Assembly (NCBI RefSeq): GCF_011045125.1
Contig: NZ_JAAKZF010000038.1
Location: 1-58,948, forward strand
DNA length: 58,948 nucleotides
DNA from: Allomesorhizobium camelthorni
GTDB lineage: Bacteria > Pseudomonadota > Alphaproteobacteria > Rhizobiales > Rhizobiaceae
Reading direction: 5' to 3'
The first letter of the stretch is position 1. Every line of letters begins with the position of its first letter. Below are positions 8,851 to 17,333 of this stretch, piece after piece. The position numbers were made by a program, and so were the translations under genes. Under the pieces are notes generated by a model, which worked only from the letters and a program-made list of their open reading frames with translations, was not told the origin of the DNA and did not search any database.

Positions 8851-10359
8851 TCAGTCTTTGATGGCGATGTTGGCCAGCGGTATTTCGCTGTTGGTGGTGA
8901 TATCGGGCTTCCACTCCAGCCTGGCGCCAACGCGGGTATAGCCGATCATGTGGAACATCGGTATGTCCCCCACCACTTCCTTGCGGGCCCTGGCGAAGAT
9001 CGCCTTGAAGCCGTTCGTGCGGGTTTCGCCGGTGGCGGCGAGAGCCTCGTCTATCTCCTTGTCGAATGCGGGATCGGCCAAGGTCGAGTAGCTGCCGCTC
9101 GAGCGGTAGAAGATCGGAATGGTGAAGGCCGCGTCGCCCTTGTTGTTGTCGTGCATCATCTGCAGGAGATTGGGGCCGCGTTCCGCGGGGAAAGGCTTCT
9201 GCAGGTAGCGCAGCCAGTCGGCGACATCGAGCATGGTGAGCTTCACGTTGAGGCCGGCGTCCTGCCACATCATCATCATGGCCTCCATGGCTTCCGCGCC
9301 GTTCGGATAGATGCCGTTGCGCCCGATGAGCTTGATTTCGGTGTCGACCGGAACGCCCGCTGCGCGCGCCTCTTCGATGAGCTTCTTCGCCTCTTCCGGA
9401 TCATAGGGCCACGGCTCGAGCGCATCGTCGTGGCCGTTGATGCCGGCGACGACCATCTGCGAGGCTCGCTTGACGTCGTCGCCAAACAATTGGGCAAGGC
9501 CTTCCCAGTCGATCGCAAGGTTGAGCGCCTGGCGGATGCGCAAGTCATCGAGCGGCGGCTGGGCAGTGTCGATGCGGATCGCGGTGGTTTCGGAGTTCAG
9601 GTAGGCGAAATCCGTCTCCGGATTGCTGGCGTCCTGGATGGCGATCGACGGCGTCAGGTCGGCCTCTCCGGTTTCCACCATGGCCGCTCGAATCGAGGAT
9701 TCCGGCCGCCAGACATAGGTTGCCTTGGTGATCTCCGGCTTTTTGCCCCAATAGCCGTCGAACGCGTCCAAAACGACGGTCTGCGGGGAGAAGGTCGACA
9801 GCTTGAAGGGGCCGGTCCCGACCGGGTCGTTCACGGCCTGATCGGCAGGCGTCTTCGGCGAGACGACCATGACCACGCTCAACAATGTCGGCATGATGGG
9901 CTCAGGCCGGTCCGACTTGATCTCGACGGTCAGGTTGTCGACCGGCGTCACCGTCAGTTTGGCATCGCCGAATTTCGCTATGTTGCTACAGGTGATCTTG
10001 CCGCCGATCATCCTGTTTATGGAGAATGCGACCGCCTCGGCGTTGAGTTCCGTTCCGTCCTGGAACTTCACGCCTTCGCGCAGCTTGATCCGCCAGGTCG
10101 TCGGGTCCACGCTGGTCCATTCGGTCGCCAGCTTCGGCTGAGGCTGTCCGGTCACCGGATCGATGACCGTCAGCGGCTCCACGACGTTCTGGCTGAGAAT
10201 CTGTCCGACATTCGTGATGATGGTGCCGCAGGGCTCCAGATTCGCCGGCTGTTCCGGCAGGACGACACGGATCTCCTGCGCAGCTTGCGCCAGGGCCGAT
10301 GGCGCGGCGGCCGTCATCAATATGGCGGCCGCAATCGTATGAATGCTCGTCCTGTTCAT
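8851..10359 (-). CDS. ABC importer periplasmic solute-binding protein (SBP_bac_5 family)
   Basis: 502 aa with an N-terminal signal peptide (about 1-24, cleavage near SALAQAAQE). The body is a family 5 extracellular solute-binding fold; conserved segments include the GTGPFKL region and IRQALNLAIDWEGLAQ. It captures the substrate in the periplasm for the DppBC-like permeases. An AAAGGGAGG Shine-Dalgarno precedes the ATG. The gene lies 89 bases after the KdgD-like gene, which points to a shared transcript. Family 5 proteins bind peptides, nickel, plant opines or sugars, so the ligand cannot be assigned. Confidence 0.94.
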   Translation of the reverse strand: MNRTSIHTIAAAILMTAAAPSALAQAAQEIRVVLPEQPANLEPCGTIITNVGQILSQNVVEPLTVIDPVTGQPQPKLATEWTSVDPTTWRIKLREGVKFQDGTELNAEAVAFSINRMIGGKITCSNIAKFGDAKLTVTPVDNLTVEIKSDRPEPIMPTLLSVVMVVSPKTPADQAVNDPVGTGPFKLSTFSPQTVVLDAFDGYWGKKPEITKATYVWRPESSIRAAMVETGEADLTPSIAIQDASNPETDFAYLNSETTAIRIDTAQPPLDDLRIRQALNLAIDWEGLAQLFGDDVKRASQMVVAGINGHDDALEPWPYDPEEAKKLIEEARAAGVPVDTEIKLIGRNGIYPNGAEAMEAMMMMWQDAGLNVKLTMLDVADWLRYLQKPFPAERGPNLLQMMHDNNKGDAAFTIPIFYRSSGSYSTLADPAFDKEIDEALAATGETRTNGFKAIFARARKEVVGDIPMFHMIGYTRVGARLEWKPDITTNSEIPLANIAIKD

Positions 10360-10448
10360 GTCTTACCTCCCTTTGATCTTCCGTTTTGGCTGTCGCGCCA
10401 GGCTGACGAACGTCCTCTTCCCGCTCGTCCGCCAATTCGCCGATCGTT

Positions 10449-11354
10449 CTAGGCGGCGACCCTCTCGATCAGGCCGCGCAACATGTCTTTTTCCTGTGGC
10501 TTCAAGTCCGTCAGCGGCGGACGGAGCGGGCCGGGCGTGCGCCCGATGATCTCGACGCCTGCCTTGATGATCGACACCGGATAGCCCTGTTCCCGATCGC
10601 GCAAGGCTGCGAAGGGGAAAAAGAAGCCGTGCAGGATTTCTTCCATTGCAGCGCGATCGCTTGCCCGCATGGCCTTGTAGAAGCGCTGCGCCAGTTCCGG
10701 CACGAAGTTGAAAACGGCGGAGGAATAGGTCGTCACGCCAACGCCGTTGAAGCCTTCGGCAAAGAGCTCGTGCGTCGGCATGCCGCCGATGTAGCAGAGC
10801 CGGTCGCCAAGCTTCGCGGTGACATGGCGGACGAGATCGACCTTGCCGGTACCGTCCTTGAAGCCGATGAGGTTGGGACAGGCGTCAGCAAGGCGGGCAA
10901 CCGTGTCGGCATTGGCGACAGAGTTCGCGCGGTTGTAGATGATGACGCCGAGCCCCGTGGATTCGCATACGGCCTTCACATGCCGGAATATGCCCTCCTG
11001 GGGCGCCTCCATCAGATAATGGGGCAGCAGCAAGAGCCCGTCGGCTCCCGCATCTTCGGCGCGGCGAGCGGTTTCCCTGGCGAGCGACATGCCGTAGCCG
11101 CAGCCGGCGATGATCGGCACATTTCCCGACGCATCCTTGGCCGCACGGGTGACCTCGGCGACCTCTTCCGGCGAGAGGGAGAAGAATTCACCCGTGCCGC
11201 CTGCCGCGAACAGGGCAGCGGCGCCGAAGCCGGAGAGCCATGCCACATGAGCGCGGTAGCTTTCGAGATTGAGGCTGAAATCCTCGTTGAAATGCGTGAC
11301 CGGAAACGAGAGCAGCCCAGAAGCGACCCGCAACTTTATTTCATCTGGCGACAA
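10449..11354 (-). CDS. kdgD: Probable 5-dehydro-4-deoxyglucarate dehydratase
   Basis: 301 aa DHDPS-superfamily enzyme whose N-terminal half matches the KdgD subfamily: [11 protein letters not shown] near residue 12, [12 protein letters not shown] near 49, and [12 protein letters not shown]. Catalytic Tyr Y140 (VIIYNRAN) and Schiff-base Lys K166 (GFKDGTG) are visible. KdgD converts 5-dehydro-4-deoxy-D-glucarate to 2-oxoglutarate semialdehyde, water and CO2 in glucarate/galactarate breakdown. The only in-frame start giving the family N-terminus is a TTG at 11354, since a stop lies three codons upstream; a nearby ATG is out of frame. It heads the operon with the ABC importer. A TCATATGA palindrome lies 39 bases upstream. 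Confidence 0.85.
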   Translation of the reverse strand: MSPDEIKLRVASGLLSFPVTHFNEDFSLNLESYRAHVAWLSGFGAAALFAAGGTGEFFSLSPEEVAEVTRAAKDASGNVPIIAGCGYGMSLARETARRAEDAGADGLLLLPHYLMEAPQEGIFRHVKAVCESTGLGVIIYNRANSVANADTVARLADACPNLIGFKDGTGKVDLVRHVTAKLGDRLCYIGGMPTHELFAEGFNGVGVTTYSSAVFNFVPELAQRFYKAMRASDRAAMEEILHGFFFPFAALRDREQGYPVSIIKAGVEIIGRTPGPLRPPLTDLKPQEKDMLRGLIERVAA

Positions 11355-11391
11355 AGAAACTCATCCCGCAATTAATATGATGTCGCCCGGA

Positions 11392-11401
11392 GTCATATGA
11401 T
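11392..11401. promoter_or_regulatory. Operator-like palindrome upstream of kdgD
   Basis: The sequence GTCATATGAT contains the palindrome TCATATGA, 39 bases upstream of the kdgD start and just past the end of the FadR-type gene. The same 10-mer occurs in inverted orientation upstream of that regulator gene (12266-12275). A shared dyad in front of a regulator gene and its neighbouring operon is the usual sign of an autoregulated GntR/FCD operator. Confidence 0.5.
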
Positions 11402-11416
11402 GAGTTTTATGACGAG

Positions 11417-12169
11417 TCAACCGCCGTTCTTGTCTTCCCTCGCCGGGCGCCGGACGGTCAGCGCGCGATAGCGCTTGATCCCCGTGACCAGGTGGCGGCG
11501 CATCGCCTCGCGGGCCTTTTCCGGGTCGCGGGCGAGAATCGCATCCGCGATTTCCCTGTGCTCCTCCAGAATCGGATGGTCGCGATTGGGCAAGGGATCG
11601 ACGCCGCCCATCATGGTCTTGAACTTCACCCGCGGGATCATCCGGCGGCCCACATGTTCGAGGAAGGCCTTGAACCTGGCGTTGTTCGTCGCGGTTGCAA
11701 TCGCCATGTGGAACTCGAAGTCCGCCTCGTCGGTGGGTTGCCCTTGCGCCATGAGATCGGCGAACCTTTCGACCTGGGCCTCGATTTCGGCCTCCTGCGC
11801 CGGCGAACTGCGGGCCGCGGCAAGGCCGGCCGCCTCGACTTCGATGCCTATGCGCAGCTCGAGCTCCTCGATAATGTCGGAGATCTTGTCCGTTTCGTCG
11901 GTGAAGAGCTTCAAGCCCTCGTCGACGGGCTTCGGGCCGAGAACGAAGACGCCGGCGCCTTGCCGCGATTCCACCAGCCCGTCGGCGCGAAGGGCGGCAA
12001 TCGCCTCCCGGACCACCGTGCGGCTGAACCCGAACCGGTCGATGAGCGCGGGCTCTGTGGGCAATTTATCGCCGGGCGCATAGAAGCCGGCTTCGATCTG
12101 TCCGCGCAGCGCATCTGCAACCTGCGAGACGAACGACCTGCGGGACGTTCGGTGTTCGGCCTGCTGCAT
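11417..12169 (-). CDS. GntR-family (FadR/FCD subfamily) transcriptional regulator
   Basis: 250 aa with an N-terminal winged helix (about 10-75; LPTEPALIDRFGFSRTVVREAIAALRADGLV). The FCD ligand domain (about 95-230) includes ELRIGIEVEAAGLAA and ADFEFHMAIATATNN with metal-coordinating-type His residues. A GGAGG lies just before the ATG. It is upstream of and co-directional with kdgD and the ABC importer (62-base gap) and probably controls that operon and itself through the TCATATGA dyads. It is a different protein from the FadR-type regulator at 4450. The ligand is inferred to be a hexarate-pathway intermediate. Confidence 0.93.
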   Translation of the reverse strand: MQQAEHRTSRRSFVSQVADALRGQIEAGFYAPGDKLPTEPALIDRFGFSRTVVREAIAALRADGLVESRQGAGVFVLGPKPVDEGLKLFTDETDKISDIIEELELRIGIEVEAAGLAAARSSPAQEAEIEAQVERFADLMAQGQPTDEADFEFHMAIATATNNARFKAFLEHVGRRMIPRVKFKTMMGGVDPLPNRDHPILEEHREIADAILARDPEKAREAMRRHLVTGIKRYRALTVRRPAREDKNGG

Positions 12170-12265
12170 GGGTCCTCCAAACTAACGGGTCATGACGCTT
12201 CATACTCCCAGCGCAGGACAAAAGCGAGGACATCATACTACATAGGACTGAAATTCTCTTCAGTC

Positions 12266-12275
12266 ATCATATGAC
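12266..12275. promoter_or_regulatory. Operator-like palindrome upstream of FadR-type gene
   Basis: ATCATATGAC is the exact reverse complement of the 10-mer upstream of kdgD. It lies about 97 bases before the regulator start codon. Autoregulation is inferred from the shared dyad. Confidence 0.5.
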
Positions 12276-12447
12276 TTCTATTTGCGCTCCGTGTTCCCGC
12301 CCGTCGGATCGCCGATGCTTTTGCCTCGCGAGTATCTTTCGGCGGTCAGCGCCGGGTGGAAGACAAAATATGGCGCCGACACGCGTTGGATGTTTTCAGA
12401 ATCTCATCTTTCTGGCGTGAACGGAGGGTTGATCCGCACACCTGACT

Positions 12448-12471
12448 AGGATAACCTGACAATCGTAGTTA
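12448..12471 (+). promoter_or_regulatory. Iron-responsive (IRO/RirA-like) box upstream of asbA
   Basis: The site reads TAGGATAAC, C, TGA, nine bases, TTA. It differs in one position from the rhizobial IRO consensus TGA-N9-TCA recognised by RirA. The same leading TAGGATAAC followed by TGA-N9-TCA occurs upstream of the importer operon (25790-25812, minus orientation). It lies about 100 bases upstream of the asbA ATG. That RirA is the binding protein is inference; Irr or Fur are alternatives. Confidence 0.55.
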
Positions 12472-12571
12472 AGTTTAGCCGCGGCCGCAGCAAGGCTGGT
12501 CCTTTTACGCGCGGCGTCCTCGAAACCTTGAAGAATTCGAACCGAGCGCCTGCCCCCGGCCTCTGCATAAA

Positions 12572-14356
12572 ATGGCGTCCGCAGGAATGCTCGACAAGAA
12601 TCAGATTGCAGCAGAACAGGGGACGTTTAGAGCTTTCGCCAACAGCTATATGCGTGAGCTGAATTCCGGGATCCCGGTATTTCATCGCGTTGGAGAACGG
12701 AATTTCGATTGCGTGGAGATTTCGCTCCTGTCGCGGCGAGCCGTCCTGCGTATCGAAATCAAATCCCGATCGCTTTGCGGAATGCACCTCTTCGGACGAA
12801 TCTGGATGCGCCAGGACGCCGGCGCAAACTGGTACGAGATAGAGCCGATCCTGGCCATGCATCTGCTTGTGCTGGGAGCCCGAGAAGCTGGATCGGCCAC
12901 GCACCGACAGGTCGATGTAGAGCTTCTCGAACGGATTCTTCAGAGCTGCCAGGCGACGAAGCGTTATCTCGACGCCGCCGATCTGGCGCCGCCGCCGGTC
13001 GGCTTTATAGCTGCGGAACAATCCTTGTATTTCGGGCATCCGCTGCATCCGACGCCCAAAAGCCTGCAAGGCATGACGAATTGGCAGCAGACCGCCTATG
13101 CCCCCGAATTGCGCGGCGGTTTCCATCTGACCTATTTCGCCGCCGCCGCCCATCTTGTCCGCGAGGATTCCGCCGGCATGGCCGTGGCGCCGATCGTCGA
13201 ATCGCTGCTGGGGAATGACGCCGGCAAAGTGAACGCCGGCGATGGCGAAGTACTCATGCCAATGCATCCGCTGCAGGCGGAGGCATTGATGCTCGACCCG
13301 AAAGTGCGGTCACTCATTGCCTCGGGACAGATCCGCCATCTTGGACCGGCGGGGCCCCTGTTCACGGCGACCTCTTCTGTACGCACCGTCTATTGCGAGG
13401 ACGCAGCGTGGATGCCTAAATTCTCGCTGCCTGTCCGCATCACCAACTCAAAGCGCGTGAACAGGCGGCATGAGCTGGAGGCCGGTGTGGCGCTGGCGCG
13501 CCTGTTCGAGCGCGCCGGGATCAACACTTTCGATCCGCGCCTCGGCTTTCTCCACGACGGCGCATATTTGACGCTTGATATTCCGGGACAGGCCGAGAGC
13601 GGATTTGAAGTCATCTTCCGCGAAAATCCGTTCCGGCATCGCGCCGGCGATCCGGTGATAACCGTTTCGGCCCTGACGGCCGAGCCGCGTCCCGGACGGG
13701 TATCTTTGCTCGACAGCATCGTTCGACGTGTCGCGCGCGATAAAGACATTTCCGTCGGGGAAGCGTGCCGCCGCTGGTTCGTATGCTATCTGGACTGCGC
13801 GCTCGACCCGCTGGTCCGGCTCTACGACAGGTTTGGGGTCGCGCTGGAGGCGCATCAGCAAAACAGCCTGCTCGATCTTTCACGGGAGGGGCTCCCGAGC
13901 CGATATCTCTATCGCGACAGCCAGGGGTTCTACCTCTCGAGCAGCTTCAAGGAACGATGGTATGGCCTTGTGCCCGAAATCGTCCAGATCCGCAGCCTCT
14001 TCTTCGACGACCGTGAAATTCGCGAGCGGTTCTCCTATTACCTCATCGTCAACCAGATATTCTCGGTCATCGCGCGTGCCGGACATGACGGCCTGGCAAA
14101 CGAGGCCGAGCTGCTCGGCATCCTGCGCGCGCGGCTCAAGAGGCTTGCGGGAGAGCTCACTGGCGCGGGCGGGGAATTCGTGACCGGCCTGCTAGACAAG
14201 CCGAACATTACCGCAAAGGCCAATCTCGCAATCCGGCTGCAGGATGTCGATGAGCTGGCCGACGGTGGCAGCACGATCTACACGCATTTTCCCAATCCGC
14301 TGAGCCGCGCAGGGCTGTTCATCGCCGCGGAGCAGGCGCATGCCATTGCCTCTTGA
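12572..14356 (+). CDS. asbA: NIS siderophore synthetase, AsbA-like (IucA/IucC family)
   Basis: 594 aa, full length for NRPS-independent siderophore synthetases. Family motifs: GHPLHPTPKS near residue 150, MPMHPLQAEAL near 228, the ATP-site region TATSSVRTVYCEDAAWMPKFSLPVRITNSKRVNRR, and ALEAHQQNSLLD. In the petrobactin pathway AsbA joins citrate to spermidine, and this is the first of two paralogous synthetases in an asb-ordered operon. The stop overlaps the next gene by 17 bases. No strong Shine-Dalgarno is visible before the ATG, and a second Met at codon 6 is possible. The petrobactin assignment rests on gene order asbA-B-C-DE-F; exact regiochemistry is not shown by sequence. Confidence 0.88.
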   Translation: MASAGMLDKNQIAAEQGTFRAFANSYMRELNSGIPVFHRVGERNFDCVEISLLSRRAVLRIEIKSRSLCGMHLFGRIWMRQDAGANWYEIEPILAMHLLVLGAREAGSATHRQVDVELLERILQSCQATKRYLDAADLAPPPVGFIAAEQSLYFGHPLHPTPKSLQGMTNWQQTAYAPELRGGFHLTYFAAAAHLVREDSAGMAVAPIVESLLGNDAGKVNAGDGEVLMPMHPLQAEALMLDPKVRSLIASGQIRHLGPAGPLFTATSSVRTVYCEDAAWMPKFSLPVRITNSKRVNRRHELEAGVALARLFERAGINTFDPRLGFLHDGAYLTLDIPGQAESGFEVIFRENPFRHRAGDPVITVSALTAEPRPGRVSLLDSIVRRVARDKDISVGEACRRWFVCYLDCALDPLVRLYDRFGVALEAHQQNSLLDLSREGLPSRYLYRDSQGFYLSSSFKERWYGLVPEIVQIRSLFFDDREIRERFSYYLIVNQIFSVIARAGHDGLANEAELLGILRARLKRLAGELTGAGGEFVTGLLDKPNITAKANLAIRLQDVDELADGGSTIYTHFPNPLSRAGLFIAAEQAHAIAS

Positions 14357-16049
14357 TCTCCATGGCATTCCCGAGCTGCGTGTGATGCGCCAGCTCGCGG
14401 AAGCTCTGGTCTATGAAGGCCTGGTTGATTGCGAGGTGACGCGACTCGGCGGGAAATGCCGCTTCGAATGGCCCCAAGGCGGCGCCAGGATACGTTGCGA
14501 GGGCTCGATCGGCGCCTTCGGCCGGGTCAGGATCGCCCCCGAAACGCTTGAGCAGGGTTACGGCGATCGTTGGCGGCCGGCGACCCTCGACGATCTTCTG
14601 GCGAGCACAAACGCCTGTCCCGAACGCCGGGCGCAGCTTGCATTCGAGTTGGAGCGGACGCTTGGCTTCAGCGCCTGGAACGCTACGAACCTCCCGCTCC
14701 GGCCACGCCGCGATTTGCCGTTTGCACAATTGGATGGCGCGATGGACGAGGGCCATCCGTATCATCCGTGTTTCAAGGCGCGCACCGGCTTCGATTACGA
14801 CGACCATGCGGCGTACGGCCCGGAAGCGGGCAATGCGTTTCAGCTGGCCTGGTTGGCAGTCGCACCCGAACGCCTGCACTCGGCGTTTCCCACGGACGAG
14901 CAAATCTTCTGGACGAACGAACTCGGCGCCGAAACCTATTCGGACCTGGATGAGCGCCGCGCCCGGTTCGGCGACAATGCAAGGCGGTTCGGCCTGATAC
15001 CTCTACACCCCTGGCAATTGCGAGCGCTGCAGGATTCGGAATTGTCGCGCTGGTTTGCGGAAGGCTCAGCCGTGCTCGTCGGCCAGGCCGGAGATCGCTA
15101 CACCGCCAGCCAATCCGTGCGGACGCTTTTCAATCGCGATCACCCGGAACGCGCCAATCTCAAACTGCCGATGAATCTCGTCAACTCATCGGCCAAGCGC
15201 ATCATCGAACCGCATTCGGTGTGCAGCGCGCCGACGATCAGCCAGTGGCTGAAGGACATCGTCGCCGGCGATCCGCTGTTTGAGGAACGTTACCCGCTCA
15301 CAATCCTCGGCGAATATGCCGGCACGATCGCGGATCGGGACGGTCCGCTTGCCGGACAGATCGGCGCGATCTGGCGCGAAGACGTGACGGCCTGCCTGAA
15401 GCCCGGCGAAGCTGCGGCGCCTCTCAACGCGCTCATGACCATGGAGAGCGACGGCCAGCCGTTCGTTGCGAACTGGATCGAACGGTACGGGCTGGAAGCC
15501 TGGCTCGACAAGCTTGTGGACACGGTGGTGATGCCAGTGTGCCACCTGCTCGCCGGCCATGGCATCGCGACGGAATCGCACGGCCAGAACCTGATCCTCA
15601 TCCACCGCGACGGCTGGCCGGTCCGGCTGGCGATGCGCGACTTTCACGACAGCGTCGAATTCGTACCTGGCTTCCTTCGCGATCCAGACAGGGTTCCCGA
15701 CTTCCTTGCCATGAACCCCGCCTACCGCGATGCCGCGCCCAACCAATACTACTGGATGGAGAGCGCCGAGCTGCTCGGCGAACTCTTCCTCGACGCACTG
15801 TTCGTCTACAACTTAGCCGAGATATCGCACCTCCTCAGCCACAGTTACGGCCTCGACGAAGCCGGCTTCTGGTCGGATGTCGGCAGGCGATTGCAGGACC
15901 ATGCCCGGCAGTTCGGACTGACGGATCGGCAAGCCGCGCTTGGACTTTTCCAACCCCGCATCCGCACGGAATCGCTGCTCCGGCGGAAGCTTTCGCCGCC
16001 GGGCGCCGAATGCGCCCACGAAATCCCGAACAGTCTTGCCGGCGAGTAA
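14340..16049 (+). CDS. asbB: NIS siderophore synthetase, AsbB-like (IucA/IucC family)
   Basis: 569 aa, a second IucA/IucC synthetase, only distantly similar to the first. Conserved motifs: GHPYHPCFKARTGF, LHPWQLRAL, ASQSVRTLF followed by LKLPMNLVNSSAKRI, HGQNLILIHRDGWPVRLAMRDFHDS. AsbB in Bacillus completes the backbone by condensing the second polyamine arm, or the dihydroxybenzoyl-spermidine unit, onto citrate. It starts inside the end of asbA (17-base overlap) and ends 12 bases before asbC, so the operon is tightly coupled. Confidence 0.88.
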   Translation: MPLPLDLHGIPELRVMRQLAEALVYEGLVDCEVTRLGGKCRFEWPQGGARIRCEGSIGAFGRVRIAPETLEQGYGDRWRPATLDDLLASTNACPERRAQLAFELERTLGFSAWNATNLPLRPRRDLPFAQLDGAMDEGHPYHPCFKARTGFDYDDHAAYGPEAGNAFQLAWLAVAPERLHSAFPTDEQIFWTNELGAETYSDLDERRARFGDNARRFGLIPLHPWQLRALQDSELSRWFAEGSAVLVGQAGDRYTASQSVRTLFNRDHPERANLKLPMNLVNSSAKRIIEPHSVCSAPTISQWLKDIVAGDPLFEERYPLTILGEYAGTIADRDGPLAGQIGAIWREDVTACLKPGEAAAPLNALMTMESDGQPFVANWIERYGLEAWLDKLVDTVVMPVCHLLAGHGIATESHGQNLILIHRDGWPVRLAMRDFHDSVEFVPGFLRDPDRVPDFLAMNPAYRDAAPNQYYWMESAELLGELFLDALFVYNLAEISHLLSHSYGLDEAGFWSDVGRRLQDHARQFGLTDRQAALGLFQPRIRTESLLRRKLSPPGAECAHEIPNSLAGE

Positions 16050-16061
16050 GGAGGCATAAAG

Positions 16062-17333
16062 ATGATAAGAATCAACGACACGGTCTTTGATCAGGCCTAT
16101 TTCCGCGACGCGGCGGACCGTATTGCCGCTGACGCGCAGTTCGACAGGCGCGCGGGCGACCGCTTTGCGGTCTGCTTCTCCGATGCCCAGGATTGGCTGG
16201 CGTTCTTCTTTGCTGCGCGGGCGGCCGGAGTCAGCGTCCTGCCGCTGCATCCCTCGACACCTTACGCCGCGGCGCGCCGGCAGGCCGAGACGGCGAAATG
16301 CAACTGGCTCTTCTACAACCGGCTGGAAGGCGAACCGATCACCGAGGAGCGAGCGGCTGAGCCCGGGCAGTTGTTGCAGATGAGTTCCGGCACGACCGGT
16401 GAGCCGAAATGCATCGCCCGTTCGTGGGGCGACATAGACGACGAGATCGAGAGCTACGTGTCTTCGTTCGTCGAGCCGCGGGACATGACACCGCTGATAG
16501 CCTGCCCGACCACTCATTCCTATGGCTTGATCTGCGGTATACTGGTGGCGCTGAAGCGCGGCCAGATGCCCGCCATACTGGACACCGGGAACCCCAAATT
16601 CCTGTTGCGCAAGCTGAGGGAGACAGAACGGCCCTATCTGATTTCGTCGCCGGCCATCCTGCATACGCTTGCCAGGCTTTTGCCGGCCGGCGAACAGATC
16701 CACGCAACGATGACATCCGGGACCCTCCTGCCCGAATCCTGGTTCAGGCAGATCCGGAACAAGTCCAGATATATGTTCCAGCAATATGGCTGCTCGGAAG
16801 CGGGCTGCATCGCGATCAACCCGGACGTGCAGGCCGCAAATGAAGTCGGCTACGTACTGCCGCGGTTTTCGTTGCGCGACGCCGGCACTGACGGCGATCC
16901 GAATGAGATCGCTGTCGAGCGCGGAGGCATAGTGGTGGAAACCCGGGACCTCGGCTATCGCCGCGACGACGGCATGCTGGTCTTCCTGTCGCGCCTCGAC
17001 GACCTCATCAATGTCTCCGGCCTCAACGTCTATCCCAAGGAAATCGAGGACGTCGTCATGACGTTCGCCGGCATCGGCGACGTTGTCGTATTCCGCAAGC
17101 AGGATGCATTCGCGGGCGAGCGTGTCGCGCTTCTCTTCAGCGCCGAACATGCGATCGACCGGGCGCAGCTTCGGCAATGGTGCGCCGAGCGGCTGGCGGC
17201 ACACCAGATTCCAACTGAAATCCTTCAGGTGGAGCGGATTCCGCGTCAAGCAAACGGCAAGATAAGCAGGCGCGACGTGGCCGCCCGCTACGACGCCGGC
17301 GAATTCGGAGCTGTGCGGACGGAGGCGGCGTAG
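16062..17333 (+). CDS. asbC: AMP-dependent aryl-acid ligase, AsbC-like
   Basis: 423 aa ANL-superfamily adenylating enzyme, short like AsbC. Visible cores: the phosphate loop SSGTTGEPKC near residue 107, QQYGCSEAGC near 240, and RDLGYRRDDGM. The C-terminal hinge/lid is RLDDLINVSGLNVYPKEIE, ending in RQANGKISRRD with the catalytic Lys. In the pathway it activates 3,4-dihydroxybenzoate as the acyl-AMP and loads it onto the carrier protein encoded next. The stop overlaps the next start by one base. An AGGAGG lies upstream of the ATG. Confidence 0.88.
   Translation: MIRINDTVFDQAYFRDAADRIAADAQFDRRAGDRFAVCFSDAQDWLAFFFAARAAGVSVLPLHPSTPYAAARRQAETAKCNWLFYNRLEGEPITEERAAEPGQLLQMSSGTTGEPKCIARSWGDIDDEIESYVSSFVEPRDMTPLIACPTTHSYGLICGILVALKRGQMPAILDTGNPKFLLRKLRETERPYLISSPAILHTLARLLPAGEQIHATMTSGTLLPESWFRQIRNKSRYMFQQYGCSEAGCIAINPDVQAANEVGYVLPRFSLRDAGTDGDPNEIAVERGGIVVETRDLGYRRDDGMLVFLSRLDDLINVSGLNVYPKEIEDVVMTFAGIGDVVVFRKQDAFAGERVALLFSAEHAIDRAQLRQWCAERLAAHQIPTEILQVERIPRQANGKISRRDVAARYDAGEFGAVRTEAA

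Larger units (their letters stand above)
12170..12571. promoter_or_regulatory. Divergent intergenic region between FadR-type gene and asbA
   Basis: This 402-base non-coding stretch holds a TCATATGA dyad at 12267-12274 facing the minus-strand regulator gene. It also holds an iron-box-like site at 12448-12471 facing the plus-strand siderophore operon. No RNA gene or further ORF is supported. Confidence 0.6.

Noticed and set aside
8842-10452. 536-codon plus-strand open frame opposite the solute-binding protein
   Set aside because: A shadow caused by codon bias; the minus-strand gene has signal peptide and SBP_bac_5 features.
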